A stretch of DNA of 64,000 nt from Actinopolymorpha cephalotaxi. GTDB lineage: Bacteria > Actinomycetota > Actinomycetes > Propionibacteriales > Actinopolymorphaceae. Location of the stretch: the NCBI RefSeq assembly GCF_013408535.1, contig NZ_JACBZA010000001.1, positions 3,184,850 to 3,248,849 on the forward strand. The letters are read 5' to 3'. Positions 34,054 to 43,900 of this stretch are shown in pieces. The notes beneath the pieces were generated by a model. It was not told the DNA's origin, made no database searches, and was given only the letters and a program-made list of their open reading frames with translations. How positions within the stretch are numbered: position 1 is the stretch's first letter; each line of letters starts with the position of its first letter. The position numbers and the translations under genes were made by a program.

Positions 34054-37000
34054 CGGGTCGTCTCCGGGTGGCGTGGGCCCTGGCCGGGCGGCGGGTCGAG
34101 CGGGCTGGTGAACGGCACACCGGTCTCGGCTGCGTTGGACATGGCGTCGTAGGCGGTGAGCACCAGCCGCTTGGTGCGGAACTCGCCATGGTCGCGCTCC
34201 TCCTTCTTGTGGAGGACCGGGAATGAGTCGAGTACATGCTCCGCGTCAGCGCGGTCAAGTCCGTAGAGGTGCAACATCGCACCGTCCAACTCGGCGGCTA
34301 GCTGTGCCCGGCGCGCTGGCAGCCACCGAAACGGCGGCCCGGGTGTGCTATCTCTGGACAACGTGTCCGTCGCATAACCCGCCATCCGATGGTTGGTGTA
34401 GGTGAGTTCGAGGACTCGCGGCCGCACGAAATCCTCGACGGTCAAGTCTGTCCACGCTGGGACCTCCGCGAAAGCGGAAGGCGCAGGGGCCGCCAACTGC
34501 TTAGTGGTGAAGTACTTCATGTGAGTCCCGCTGAGTTTCTGGCGTGCGATGTAGTCGAAGATGAGCGAGGACCAGATGGTCTGGAGCAGGGGCGCAAATC
34601 TCGGATTCGTTGGGAAGGCGAGCAGGAACGGGTCGCCCGTTCCAGCAAGTGGCAAAGCGCTCGGTACGAATGTCCGTTCGTTGCCGGCATTGGTGATGTC
34701 GCGCCAACCCATCAGCCAGTCTCGGTCCCACCAGGCCGGGAGAGCGTCGAGCACCGTGTCTCTCGCGATCCAATAGCGAGTCAGCACATCATGGTCGGGG
34801 TCGTCGAGTTGCTGCTCGGTGAGACGAGGCAACGAGCCGAGGTTCAACTGCGCCTGGGTGGCCCCAGCGTAGGTCGCTAGCCGGCTGTTCCAGTGACTCA
34901 GCATTTTGGCTTCGTAAAGCGGTAGCCAGGACTCCATGTCGTTCGACCACGCCCAGCCGTCGTAGCGCACGTCTTCGTCAGCGAGGTCGTCGAAGGTACG
35001 GAACAGGCCACTGTCGCTCGCCATGTTGAAGAGGCCCTGTTTGAAACTGAGGCCCCACGGGTTGGCGCCGCCGTCGCGGATGAGGAGGGGGTGACGGCGG
35101 TAGCAGGCCAACGTGATGTCAGCGTCGCGGCGCGACCGAAAGACAGGCAGAGTCCCGGTGTTGGGGTTGAGCAGCAGCACCTCGTCGGCCAACAGCTCGA
35201 AACGGCGGGCCGGCACATCCAGGACATGACGAACCAAGAATGCGAGACGCACGTCCTTGACCGGCTCGCCGCCGGTCATCACTGAGACTGCGAAGCGGAA
35301 GGCGTGATGAACCCCTACGAAGATCTTGCCCTCGTTCTCGAAGTCGTAGAAGGCCGCGAGCCGGGCCGAGCCCAAGGTATCTGCGAAGAACGCCGCCGTA
35401 GTGGCGTCCGTAGCTAGCCCCGTGGGCGTGATGATCCCGCAACGCCCAGAGCTCGCGGTGATGGCGCGGAGATGCTCGGCGAAGACGCTGTAGGTGTTGA
35501 TCTTCCCCGTGGCCGTGAGCGGGAACCGGCCGCTGCCCCTAATGAGTGCAGCCTCGGCCTGACCACGCCGCGCTTCCGTCAGGTACTCCTGGAAGAGTTC
35601 TGAGTTCGACTGGCGCAGGGCACTGATCAACTGCTTGCGCTTGGCGGCATTGGGCGCGTTCGCGATCCGGTCGTCCCGCGTTGCGAAGAACTCCTTCTCG
35701 CTGAACTGCAAGGCTTCCCAGGGTGGATTACCCAGTACCGCGTCGAAGCCGCCAACCCAGCCGTAGGCGCCGTCGGTGGGACCGTCATCGGGGGTGCGGA
35801 ATACCTCGGGAAACTCCAGGTGCCAGTGGAAGAGCCGGTGTCGCTTCGCGACCGTGCGGACGGCGGCTAGGACAGTTTCGGGAGCGGTGCCGTCAGCGAC
35901 CCGCTGGACTACACGGTCAGTGATCGGCACGGCGTCGGCGCCTTTGGGACTAAGGAAGGCGGCGCACCAGGCGTCGGCGGCAAGCCGGTTGCGCACCGTC
36001 GCCGGCTCCTGGTCAAGATCTGCGTACCGCTGGGCCGCCCAAGCGATCGCGTCAACAGTCTCGTGGGCGGTGAGGCGGTCGGTGACCTCGTTGACGACCC
36101 GGCGGCTGGCCGTGAGGTCGAGCACAAGTCCGGAATCGTCGAACAGGGCATCCTGCCCCCGGTGCTTGCGGTCCTCGGTGTTGGCCTTCTTCCAGGTCGA
36201 CACGGTGGCCTTGTCGTCGCCAGTGAGAGCGGTGAAGGCGGTATTGGGGACGCCGTCGCGCAACAGCGCGGGGGTGGTGCCGAGCAGGGCGTTGCCGACC
36301 TTGATGTGGTGGTCGAGGAAGGACAGCGGCTTGCCGGGGGTCATCGCGGTCAGCCAGAGGCTGACCTTCGCCAGGTCAGCAGCCATCGGGTTGACATCTA
36401 CCCCGTAGAGGCAGCGGGCAACCACGTCGTGCAGCGCGTCACTGTAGTCGCTGGGGGTCGGGTCCACCTCGCCGGTGCGCGCGGTCGCCAGCCGCAACGC
36501 GATGCGCCGGGCCGCGGCAACCAGGAAGTGTGCCGACCCAACGGACGGGTCACAAACCTTCAGGTCGAGCAGGGCTGCTGCGCGCGCTTCCGGCGTGCCG
36601 GCGTGCTTCTCAACGCCGTCGAGCACGGGGTCGAGGGCCGTGTCGAGGACGAGCTCCACAAGCTCGGTAGGGGTGTAGTAACTGCCGGAGGTCTTGCGCT
36701 CGTTGCCGGCGAGCACCTCCAGGCCGAACTCGTGGCTGATGGGGTCGTAGCGGGGTACGAGCTCGAGGAGTGACTCGTATACAGATCCGAGCTCCTCGGC
36801 GCCGAGCTGCGCGAAGTCCACGCGGCGGCGTGGCTGCCCCGGGGGCTGGACGACCGAGAGGGACCGCACGGCCGCCAGCAGGGCGGAGTTAGGCAACCGG
36901 CTGCCGGCCAGCACGTCGGCCTCGGTGACCGTGAACAGGCCGCCGAGTGCGGGGAGACCGAGCCGAGGCTCGCCATCCCGTTTACCGAGCGCGTTCAGGA

Positions 37001-38066
37001 CAAGCTCGACGCCTTGCCACAGGTCGTCGTGGTTGCTGCCGTGCCGCTCGAGAGCGAGCTCTCGCAGTCGACGAGAGGAGAAGTACGTGTCGTAGCGATC
37101 TCTCGCCTCAGTCCCGGTTCCCGGGGCCAGCAGCGCTCCGCGGTCCTCCGCGACAGCCCAGAACAGTAGCCGGTAGACCGTGCGGAGCACTGCCGCGTGG
37201 ACGTCAGCCGGCCGGACCTCCCGTCGTGCGATCCGGTCCCGGAGATCGTGGTTGGCAGGGTGCTGGAGGAAGCCGGTGCCGAGGGTCGTCAAAGCGGTCT
37301 CGACGCCATCGCGGAGCAGGGCCAGGGCGCGGACACCCTGGGTCACGGCGGTGGTGCGCCAGGTCTCCAGCCAACAGCTGCTGGGCAGCTGATCGTTGGC
37401 CACCTCCACCCGGGACTGGTGGCACAGCAGGAACAGGAGGAGGAACTCGGCGTACAGGTCGCCGTCGAACATCCCCTCCAGATCGAACTCGACGTAGGCG
37501 ACGCCACTGAGGGTGGTGGAGTCGCGCAGCAGCCGCAAGACCCGGCCGTTGCTGACGATGCCCCACAGGTAGGCGTCGGTGCGGTTGAGTAGCTCCTGAA
37601 CCATCGCGTGGGGTGCGCGGGACGCCCCTGCGACACCAGGTGAGCGTGCATCCAGCGGTACTCCCCAGCCGAGCAGGTGCACTGGTGTCCGGCCCGAGAG
37701 GTGGCTGACGGGGTATTGCTTCTCCCCCGCTACGAGGCCACCGGCCGGGGTGGTGGGCACGCGGCCGTAGCCGAGCTGGTCCAGAAGCAGGCCGAGCCAG
37801 CGCTCGCGGGTGAGCCCGATCGCAGGGTCGCCCGCGGGGAGCCGGGCAAGGTCGTCGTGGAAGCGCCGGTAGGCACCGTGCAGGTAGGACCAGACGCGGG
37901 CTGCCGCCTCGCGTGGGTTCTCCGAACCGAGGCGGTAGTCGGCGCCGGCGAGCCCGTCGAGGGTGCCGCCCGTCACGGCGTCGAGGACGTCACCGGGTAG
38001 CAGGCCACCGGCGACGCGGACCGTGGTCAGGCGGGAGGTGGCAGAGCTTGTCGAAGTGCGCGTCAC
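34050..38066 (-). CDS. Large N6-adenine DNA methyltransferase (Eco57I/PglX/DrmMI-like)
   Basis: A 1338-residue class gamma-type methylase. Motif I is DPSVGSAHFLVAAARRIALR near 507, then YGVDVNPMAADLAKVSLWLT, and motif IV is VLGNPPWEAL near 777, the NPPW of N6-adenine enzymes. A long C-terminal target-recognition part follows (FRFAVSVMTGG, LYEAKMLSHWNSRLATYAGA). Size and sequence style resemble PglX of BREX and DrmMI of class 1 DISARM. It would mark host DNA, and possibly take part in restriction with the helicases. The GTG at 38066 overlaps the SNF2 gene stop by 4 bases; an earlier ATG at 38402 would lie deep inside that gene. Confidence 0.92.
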   Translation of the reverse strand: MTRTSTSSATSRLTTVRVAGGLLPGDVLDAVTGGTLDGLAGADYRLGSENPREAAARVWSYLHGAYRRFHDDLARLPAGDPAIGLTRERWLGLLLDQLGYGRVPTTPAGGLVAGEKQYPVSHLSGRTPVHLLGWGVPLDARSPGVAGASRAPHAMVQELLNRTDAYLWGIVSNGRVLRLLRDSTTLSGVAYVEFDLEGMFDGDLYAEFLLLFLLCHQSRVEVANDQLPSSCWLETWRTTAVTQGVRALALLRDGVETALTTLGTGFLQHPANHDLRDRIARREVRPADVHAAVLRTVYRLLFWAVAEDRGALLAPGTGTEARDRYDTYFSSRRLRELALERHGSNHDDLWQGVELVLNALGKRDGEPRLGLPALGGLFTVTEADVLAGSRLPNSALLAAVRSLSVVQPPGQPRRRVDFAQLGAEELGSVYESLLELVPRYDPISHEFGLEVLAGNERKTSGSYYTPTELVELVLDTALDPVLDGVEKHAGTPEARAAALLDLKVCDPSVGSAHFLVAAARRIALRLATARTGEVDPTPSDYSDALHDVVARCLYGVDVNPMAADLAKVSLWLTAMTPGKPLSFLDHHIKVGNALLGTTPALLRDGVPNTAFTALTGDDKATVSTWKKANTEDRKHRGQDALFDDSGLVLDLTASRRVVNEVTDRLTAHETVDAIAWAAQRYADLDQEPATVRNRLAADAWCAAFLSPKGADAVPITDRVVQRVADGTAPETVLAAVRTVAKRHRLFHWHLEFPEVFRTPDDGPTDGAYGWVGGFDAVLGNPPWEALQFSEKEFFATRDDRIANAPNAAKRKQLISALRQSNSELFQEYLTEARRGQAEAALIRGSGRFPLTATGKINTYSVFAEHLRAITASSGRCGIITPTGLATDATTAAFFADTLGSARLAAFYDFENEGKIFVGVHHAFRFAVSVMTGGEPVKDVRLAFLVRHVLDVPARRFELLADEVLLLNPNTGTLPVFRSRRDADITLACYRRHPLLIRDGGANPWGLSFKQGLFNMASDSGLFRTFDDLADEDVRYDGWAWSNDMESWLPLYEAKMLSHWNSRLATYAGATQAQLNLGSLPRLTEQQLDDPDHDVLTRYWIARDTVLDALPAWWDRDWLMGWRDITNAGNERTFVPSALPLAGTGDPFLLAFPTNPRFAPLLQTIWSSLIFDYIARQKLSGTHMKYFTTKQLAAPAPSAFAEVPAWTDLTVEDFVRPRVLELTYTNHRMAGYATDTLSRDSTPGPPFRWLPARRAQLAAELDGAMLHLYGLDRADAEHVLDSFPVLHKKEERDHGEFRTKRLVLTAYDAMSNAAETGVPFTSPLDPPPGQGPRHPETTR

Positions 38067-40939
38067 CGGAGACCTCCCGCCACCGGCATCAGCAGCTGCA
38101 CCGACAGGACGTCGACAGGGTGCTGAGCCTGGACCCTGAGGCCTCGGCGTGATGCCTGCGCCTCGCGGCTGGCGCCGGCCCGCGCACGCAGATGCGCCGA
38201 GAGGAGTCGATCGGCCCGCTGGTCGGCGACCGTGTTCAGCGCTGGAGTGAGCTCGTCGAGCTCGTTGAGAAGGTCTTGCATCCAGCCTCGGGCCATTCCC
38301 TCGATGACGTTGCCGGCAGGCGCCGCGACTAGGAGCGCCTCGGCGCGGTCGTCGGGCAACCACACTGCTTGGCTCGGAGGTCCCTCGAAGGCGACCACGC
38401 ATGCGTCCTCGGCGACCTGTTGCCGCGTTCCGGTCGGTGTCGGTAAACCGAGGTGGAAGCGGAGACGCAGCAGAAGCACGGTGGTTCTGGTGGTGACTGC
38501 GGTGGTGCGCATGACGCCTGCGCGGCGAGCCGGACGTTCGGCGGCAGGGACTGTCGGGTCGAGGGCGCTCTCGAGGACGTAGCGGGCGATCGCCTTCACC
38601 GCGGGGTCAGTGCGGGCGACGACGGCGTGACCGCGTTCGGCCGGCGGCTCGGTGTGGAACGGCAGCGGCTCTCGCAGTCCAGTAGGAAGGCCGGTGCGAG
38701 CACCCAATGGGAGCGTCGCGGTCACCGCCGTGAACCCGTCGTCCGTCGTAGAGACGGTGGACCCGAGTGCGGCGAAAGTCGAATCGAGGAACTCCCGCAG
38801 GGCACCGTGGGACCCGAGGGCCGCGCGGACCTCCTCCACCTCGACGGCGACCTCTTCAGGCCGGATGGTGTTCTGCGCGTAGCGGGCGCGAGAGGCCTTC
38901 TCCTTCTCAGCGGCGGAGGTCCAGGCCTGCTCGAGTTCGCGTGAACGCTCAGCGAGTTCGAGGTCGAGCATCAACTGGTCGCGGGAGTCCTCTCCGCGCA
39001 GCAGCAGACCCTCGGCGAGCGCGTCGATGAGGCCCTGGCCTTCGCCGGGTACCGGCACCGCTACGCCGGTGGCCTTGGCGATGGCGCGATGCCGCCGGAT
39101 CAGGACGTCGAGCACGATGCCGTCGATTCCGTTGTCCTCGCCGTACAGCGTGATCGCCCGCACGATGTCCTTGCGCTGCAGGAAGCGGTCGACACGGCCC
39201 TCGCGCTGCTCGTGGCGAGTCGGGTTCCAGCACAGGTCGTAGTGCACGACCGCGGAGAAGCCTTCCTGGAGGTTGACCCCCTCCGACAGGCAGTCGGTGG
39301 CGACCAGGACGTGGGTGCCGTCGGTGGCGGTCAGCTCAGCGACCCGCCTCTCGCGCTCGGCCGGGGGCAGCTCTCCGGTGACGCTGATGACGCTCACCGG
39401 CGCCCTCTTGGTGCCCAGCGCTGTGGTGAGGTGTTCCGCGACGTAGTGAGCGGTGTCGATGAAACGGCAGAAGACGATGGGTTGGTCTCCGCCGGCGAGC
39501 AGCAATCTCACCTGGTCGGTGAGTGCGGCCAGCTTGCGATCCTGCGCCGGGCCTCTGAGAGTGGCTGCGCGGCGGGCGAATCCCAGCAGACGTCGCCGGT
39601 CCCTGCCGCTCGCAGTGTCGGTGGCGTCCTCGGTGATGGCGCCCGGGGTCGTGTCGATGCCTTCGAGAGCCTCGTCGTCGGCGTCCAGCACCGCGGCACG
39701 GCCGACGGCATCGGCCTCCTGCACAGTGTCGGCGTCGATGTTGGCGGCGCGGGTGCGCAGCGTGGCCTCGGCGGCGCGCGGGCTGGAGGCGAGAGCACGC
39801 AGCAGGGCGAGCACCGACCACCACCGCACGCGACCTTTCGCGTCACCGCGGTCTTGGCGTACCTGTTCGCGAGCGTAGGCAAGCACGTCATCGAACAGGG
39901 AGCGGTACTCGGGCGCGAGCGTGTAGGGGACGTCGAGGGTCAGGCGGTCGCGCGGGAACGGGGTGTCCTCGTCGAGGTAGCTGCGGATGTCGCCGCGGCG
40001 GCGCTGCACGAAGTGGCGGGCCAGCAGTCGCCGGCCGCGCTCGGTGCCGAGGTCCGCGGTCGCCAGGTCGAGATGGCACAAGCCGATCAGATTCGCGAAC
40101 GCCTCGTCGTCCCCGGAGTGCGGTGTAGCGGTGGTCAGCACCAGGTGGCGGGTGGGATCGTCGGCCAAGCCCCGCAGCAGCTCGAAGCGTTGGTGGCGTG
40201 AGCGCTGGCCTTGTCCCGAGCCCCCTACGCAGTTGTGGGCCTCGTCGACGATCACCAGTTCGGGGCAACGTTGCAGGAAGTCGTGCCGTCTGCGGTCGGA
40301 CTTGATGAAGTCGGTGGAGACGATGACGTGGGGATGCCGGTCGAAGATCGATTCGTTCATCATCAGGTCCCGCTCGAGGCTCTTGACCGTGCTGGTCAGC
40401 ACGAGCACGGCGTCGATGCCGAACTTGGTCGCCAGCTCACGCTGCCACTGCTCGGCCAGAGCGGGCGAGCAGAGGACGGCCAGGCGCTGCACGGTGCCCT
40501 GCGCGAGCAGTTCGGCGGCGATCAGACCCGCCTCGACGGTCTTCCCGATGCCGACGTCGTCGGCGATGAGCAACCGGACGACGTCCTGGCGTAGCGCCAG
40601 CAGGAGCGGGACGTACTGATAGCTGCGTGGGCTGACCGCGGTCCCGGCCAGCGAGCGGAAGGGGCCGGCACTGGCCGAGAAGCCCACTCGCAGCGCTGTG
40701 CGCAGCAGGGCAGCGGCGGAGCTGTCGCCCAGGTCGTCGGCGCATGGTGGTGGGAACGTCGCCGGTTCCACGCCGTCCTCGTCAGGGAAGACTCCGACGA
40801 CATCGGCAGTGCCTCCGCCGAGGGGCTGGAGGAGCAGGAAGTCTGGTGTTGTCCCGGGGAGAACCACCCACTCGCGGCCGCGGGCGCGGACCAGACTGCC
40901 CACGGCGGCATCGAGCGGTCGGGGCGTGGTCGCAGTCAT
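38063..40939 (-). CDS. SNF2-family helicase (DrmD-like)
   Basis: A 958-residue superfamily 2 ATPase. LLIADDVGIGKTVEAGLIAA is motif I near 126, LVIVDEAHNCVGGSGQG is the DEAH motif near 231, VLTTATPHSGDD is motif III, and the second RecA lobe ends with DLCWNPTRHEQREGRVDR (motif VI) near 578. The set HSGDDEAFANLIGLCHLD and the QREGRVDRFLQ ending are typical of the RapA/SNF2 helicases found beside DNA methylases in DISARM and related systems. No nuclease motif is visible. It overlaps the genes before (ATGA) and after (GTGA), so it is part of a coupled operon. Confidence 0.92.
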   Translation of the reverse strand: MTATTPRPLDAAVGSLVRARGREWVVLPGTTPDFLLLQPLGGGTADVVGVFPDEDGVEPATFPPPCADDLGDSSAAALLRTALRVGFSASAGPFRSLAGTAVSPRSYQYVPLLLALRQDVVRLLIADDVGIGKTVEAGLIAAELLAQGTVQRLAVLCSPALAEQWQRELATKFGIDAVLVLTSTVKSLERDLMMNESIFDRHPHVIVSTDFIKSDRRRHDFLQRCPELVIVDEAHNCVGGSGQGQRSRHQRFELLRGLADDPTRHLVLTTATPHSGDDEAFANLIGLCHLDLATADLGTERGRRLLARHFVQRRRGDIRSYLDEDTPFPRDRLTLDVPYTLAPEYRSLFDDVLAYAREQVRQDRGDAKGRVRWWSVLALLRALASSPRAAEATLRTRAANIDADTVQEADAVGRAAVLDADDEALEGIDTTPGAITEDATDTASGRDRRRLLGFARRAATLRGPAQDRKLAALTDQVRLLLAGGDQPIVFCRFIDTAHYVAEHLTTALGTKRAPVSVISVTGELPPAERERRVAELTATDGTHVLVATDCLSEGVNLQEGFSAVVHYDLCWNPTRHEQREGRVDRFLQRKDIVRAITLYGEDNGIDGIVLDVLIRRHRAIAKATGVAVPVPGEGQGLIDALAEGLLLRGEDSRDQLMLDLELAERSRELEQAWTSAAEKEKASRARYAQNTIRPEEVAVEVEEVRAALGSHGALREFLDSTFAALGSTVSTTDDGFTAVTATLPLGARTGLPTGLREPLPFHTEPPAERGHAVVARTDPAVKAIARYVLESALDPTVPAAERPARRAGVMRTTAVTTRTTVLLLRLRFHLGLPTPTGTRQQVAEDACVVAFEGPPSQAVWLPDDRAEALLVAAPAGNVIEGMARGWMQDLLNELDELTPALNTVADQRADRLLSAHLRARAGASREAQASRRGLRVQAQHPVDVLSVQLLMPVAGGLR

Positions 40940-43900
40940 CGCGGGGTGGCGCTCCTTCCAGGGCCGAACAGCCATTCGTAGCGGTCGGCGACGGCCGACC
41001 AGTCGTCATCGTGCCGGAAGCGCACCACGAACCAACTGGCGTCCGTCAGTCGTTGCACGGCACCGTCGTCGCGCTGCTGTTGTGTGGCGGTGTCGTGGTG
41101 CGGGCCGTCGATGAAGAGGGCAACGGGGTTCCCGGGCAGGTCGTAGATGAAGTCGGGGCGGACCCGGAGTTCATCGAGGGTGCGTTGAGCATCGTCGGGC
41201 AGGCGGCGCCCGGTGTCGGTGAGCCAGGCGATGAACTTGGCCTCTAGCGAGGAGTCGCCCAGGCGCGCGAGCCACTCAGCCTGCTCCTCGCGCGGCCGCC
41301 CGCCTGCGCCGATCTCGACCCTGGCTGTGGTCAGCAGAGTGAGCAGATCGACGATGGCGTGCCGGTTGATGCGCGTGTGCTCGTACTGGTTGCCGTAGGA
41401 GAGCAGGCAGTCGTAGCAGCCGCGTTCGCAGCGCACGGTTCCGCCTGGCGGCATGTGCAGGTCGCGGCCGGTGCCGGGCTCGTAGTGGATGATCTCCAGG
41501 GCACGTCGGGCCACCCTTGCAAGAGCGCCCGGGTCCTCGATGATGCGGGCGAGCACCCCGGCCCCGCCTTCGGCTGCCTCCGTGAGGAGGAAGCGTCCGC
41601 GCTCGTCCTGATCGGGCAGCTCGCGGCTGTCGATCTCGGAGTCCTCCAGCTGGAACTCGGCCTCGACCGCACGCTCGAGGGCGACCCGTAACGTGACCGC
41701 CTGCTCGTCGGGCAGGCGGTGGGCCGCGCGGACGACGAGCAGGTTGCGGCGATCCTGCACGTAGGGCACCACCTTCTCCCGCTCGCGGATATCTTCGGCG
41801 TCGGGGAGGGCCTCAGCGTCGACGGTGGTGTCGGCGGCCTGCTTGTCCGACAGCCAGTTGCCCTCACGCAGGTCGAGCCAGAAGCCGCGTTCGTCGGGGT
41901 TCTTGCGGCGTCGGCGGCCGACGTTGGCAATGCGGATCTCCGCCGCCTCGGCCTGGGTCAGCTCGAGCGCAACCCCGGTGTCGGTGACGGCCTCGGCCCG
42001 GAGGCAGTCGCCGGAGTGGCCGCGGTCCGGGAACCGGTACGACACCTCCAGCTCGTAACCGGACTTGCGGCGTTCTTCCTCGTCGCTGCTGATCCGTTCG
42101 CGGCGGCGTGTGAAGACGGTCTGCAGGCGGAGCAGACCGTGCTGGGTTGTCCCGATCCTGTCGCCACAGTTCTCGCAGACGTCCAGTCCGACGCGCACCG
42201 GATGGTGGTAGCCACACCCTTCGCAGCGTTTGGCGGCCTCGGTGACCGCACCGCCGCCGGAGGTGTCTCCGGGGTCGCGGGGCAGCTGGACCCGGGTGAC
42301 CTCGTAGCGGGCCCCCTCGTGGTAGATCAGGCTGTTGGGGCCGAACTCGCTGATGGCGACGAACCGGGGGCGTTGCAGGTAGTCGCCGTCGACCTTCCCG
42401 CCGCGCCTGGCTGGGATATATGCAGCGAGCGGTAGCCGCGGGAAGGAGTAGCCAGGCAGGAAGCCTTCGCTGGCCAGGTAACGGTAGCTGTAGAAGTCGG
42501 TGGCGCCGGCTTCCTGATCGTCGTTGCGCAGGAGCGTCAGTTGGTTGCGTGCGTCGGCGCGGCGGCGCTCGGCCTGCCGGCGGGCCAGGCGGGTGGCGGT
42601 AGTACTGATCGCAAGCCGGTGCTGCTCGTTCACCTCTTGCAGGGCGGTGCGATACAGGCTGCGCCACCGGTCGAACGCGTCGTCGAACGCCCTGGCCGCG
42701 TGCTTTACCTGATCGTGCACCCAGGTGTTGGTCCACCACCCCGGGTCGCCGGAGTCCAGGGCCCAGGTGGCGCGCAGGCCCTCAAGCACTCTCTCTGCCC
42801 GAGCCTGGGACCGGCGGGCGACGCCAGGGTCGTTGACCGCGCTCCAGAGGTTGGGCAGCAGGTGCAACGTCGGTGCGTCTCCGTCGGCCTCGACGAGGTC
42901 GGTGATCGACGACTTCATGGACTCGTTGGTCTCCGCGAGCCAGATGGCGTGCACGTGGGAGCGGATCAGGTCCTGGTTGGTGAGGTCCAGGCGCGGGGCG
43001 ATCACGGAACCTGCCACCATCTCGCGCGAGCGTCGGAACCAGTAGCTGTCGTGAGCATTGCCCGTGGAGCAGTAAGTGAGCACGAGCGCCTGCTGGCCGC
43101 TGCGTCCAGCGCGGCCCGACCGCTGGGCATAGTTGGCCGGGGTGGGCGGTACGTTCCGCAGCGCGACGGCATTGAGGTCGGAGATGTCGACGCCGAGTTC
43201 CATCGTGGGAGAGCAGTAGAGCAACGGCAGATCGCCAGCGCGGAACTGCTGCTCGCGTTCTAGACGCTTGGGCTGCGGGACCTGTGCGGTGTGCTCGCGG
43301 GCCACGAGCCCGGCGTACCTGCGTGCAAGGTCGCGGTACAGGTCACGGAAGAACGGGTTGACCCGGGCCGTCTCCTCGCCACTGAAGGACTTCCGCAACG
43401 GGTCGATAGCGCCGTTGCGGCCATCGCCGGGGAGCCAGCGCAGGGTGCCTGCGTTGATGCGGTACTCGGCGCCGTCGGCCGCGTCGTAACGGGTGAGTAT
43501 GCCTGCCTGCTTGAGGACGCAAAACAGGTCGAGGATGACTCGTGAGGAGTCCTCCGACGTCAGCCCGGCGGAGTTGGGTAGTCCGGCTGCGTCGCGTCGC
43601 AGGTACTTGCCGAAGGCACCCCGTCCGGAGACGGCCAGGACGCCTCTGCGTCCTCCCGCACGCGCGGGTCGGGGAATCGCGACGCCCGCCTCCACCACGC
43701 GGTCGTCCTCCCCCACGCTCCAGGGCTCGATCAGGTGCGCGCGGGTGAGGCGCTTGAGCCGGTCGAAGCCCTCGTCAGTGAGGCAGTCGACGTCGATGGC
43801 ACGGACCCGGCGCAGCTCGTCGAGGAGGATCTGGCAAAGCTCTTGGCGCTGGGCAGGACTGATCTTGTCGAGCAGATAGGTGCCCTGCCAGGACTCCTCG

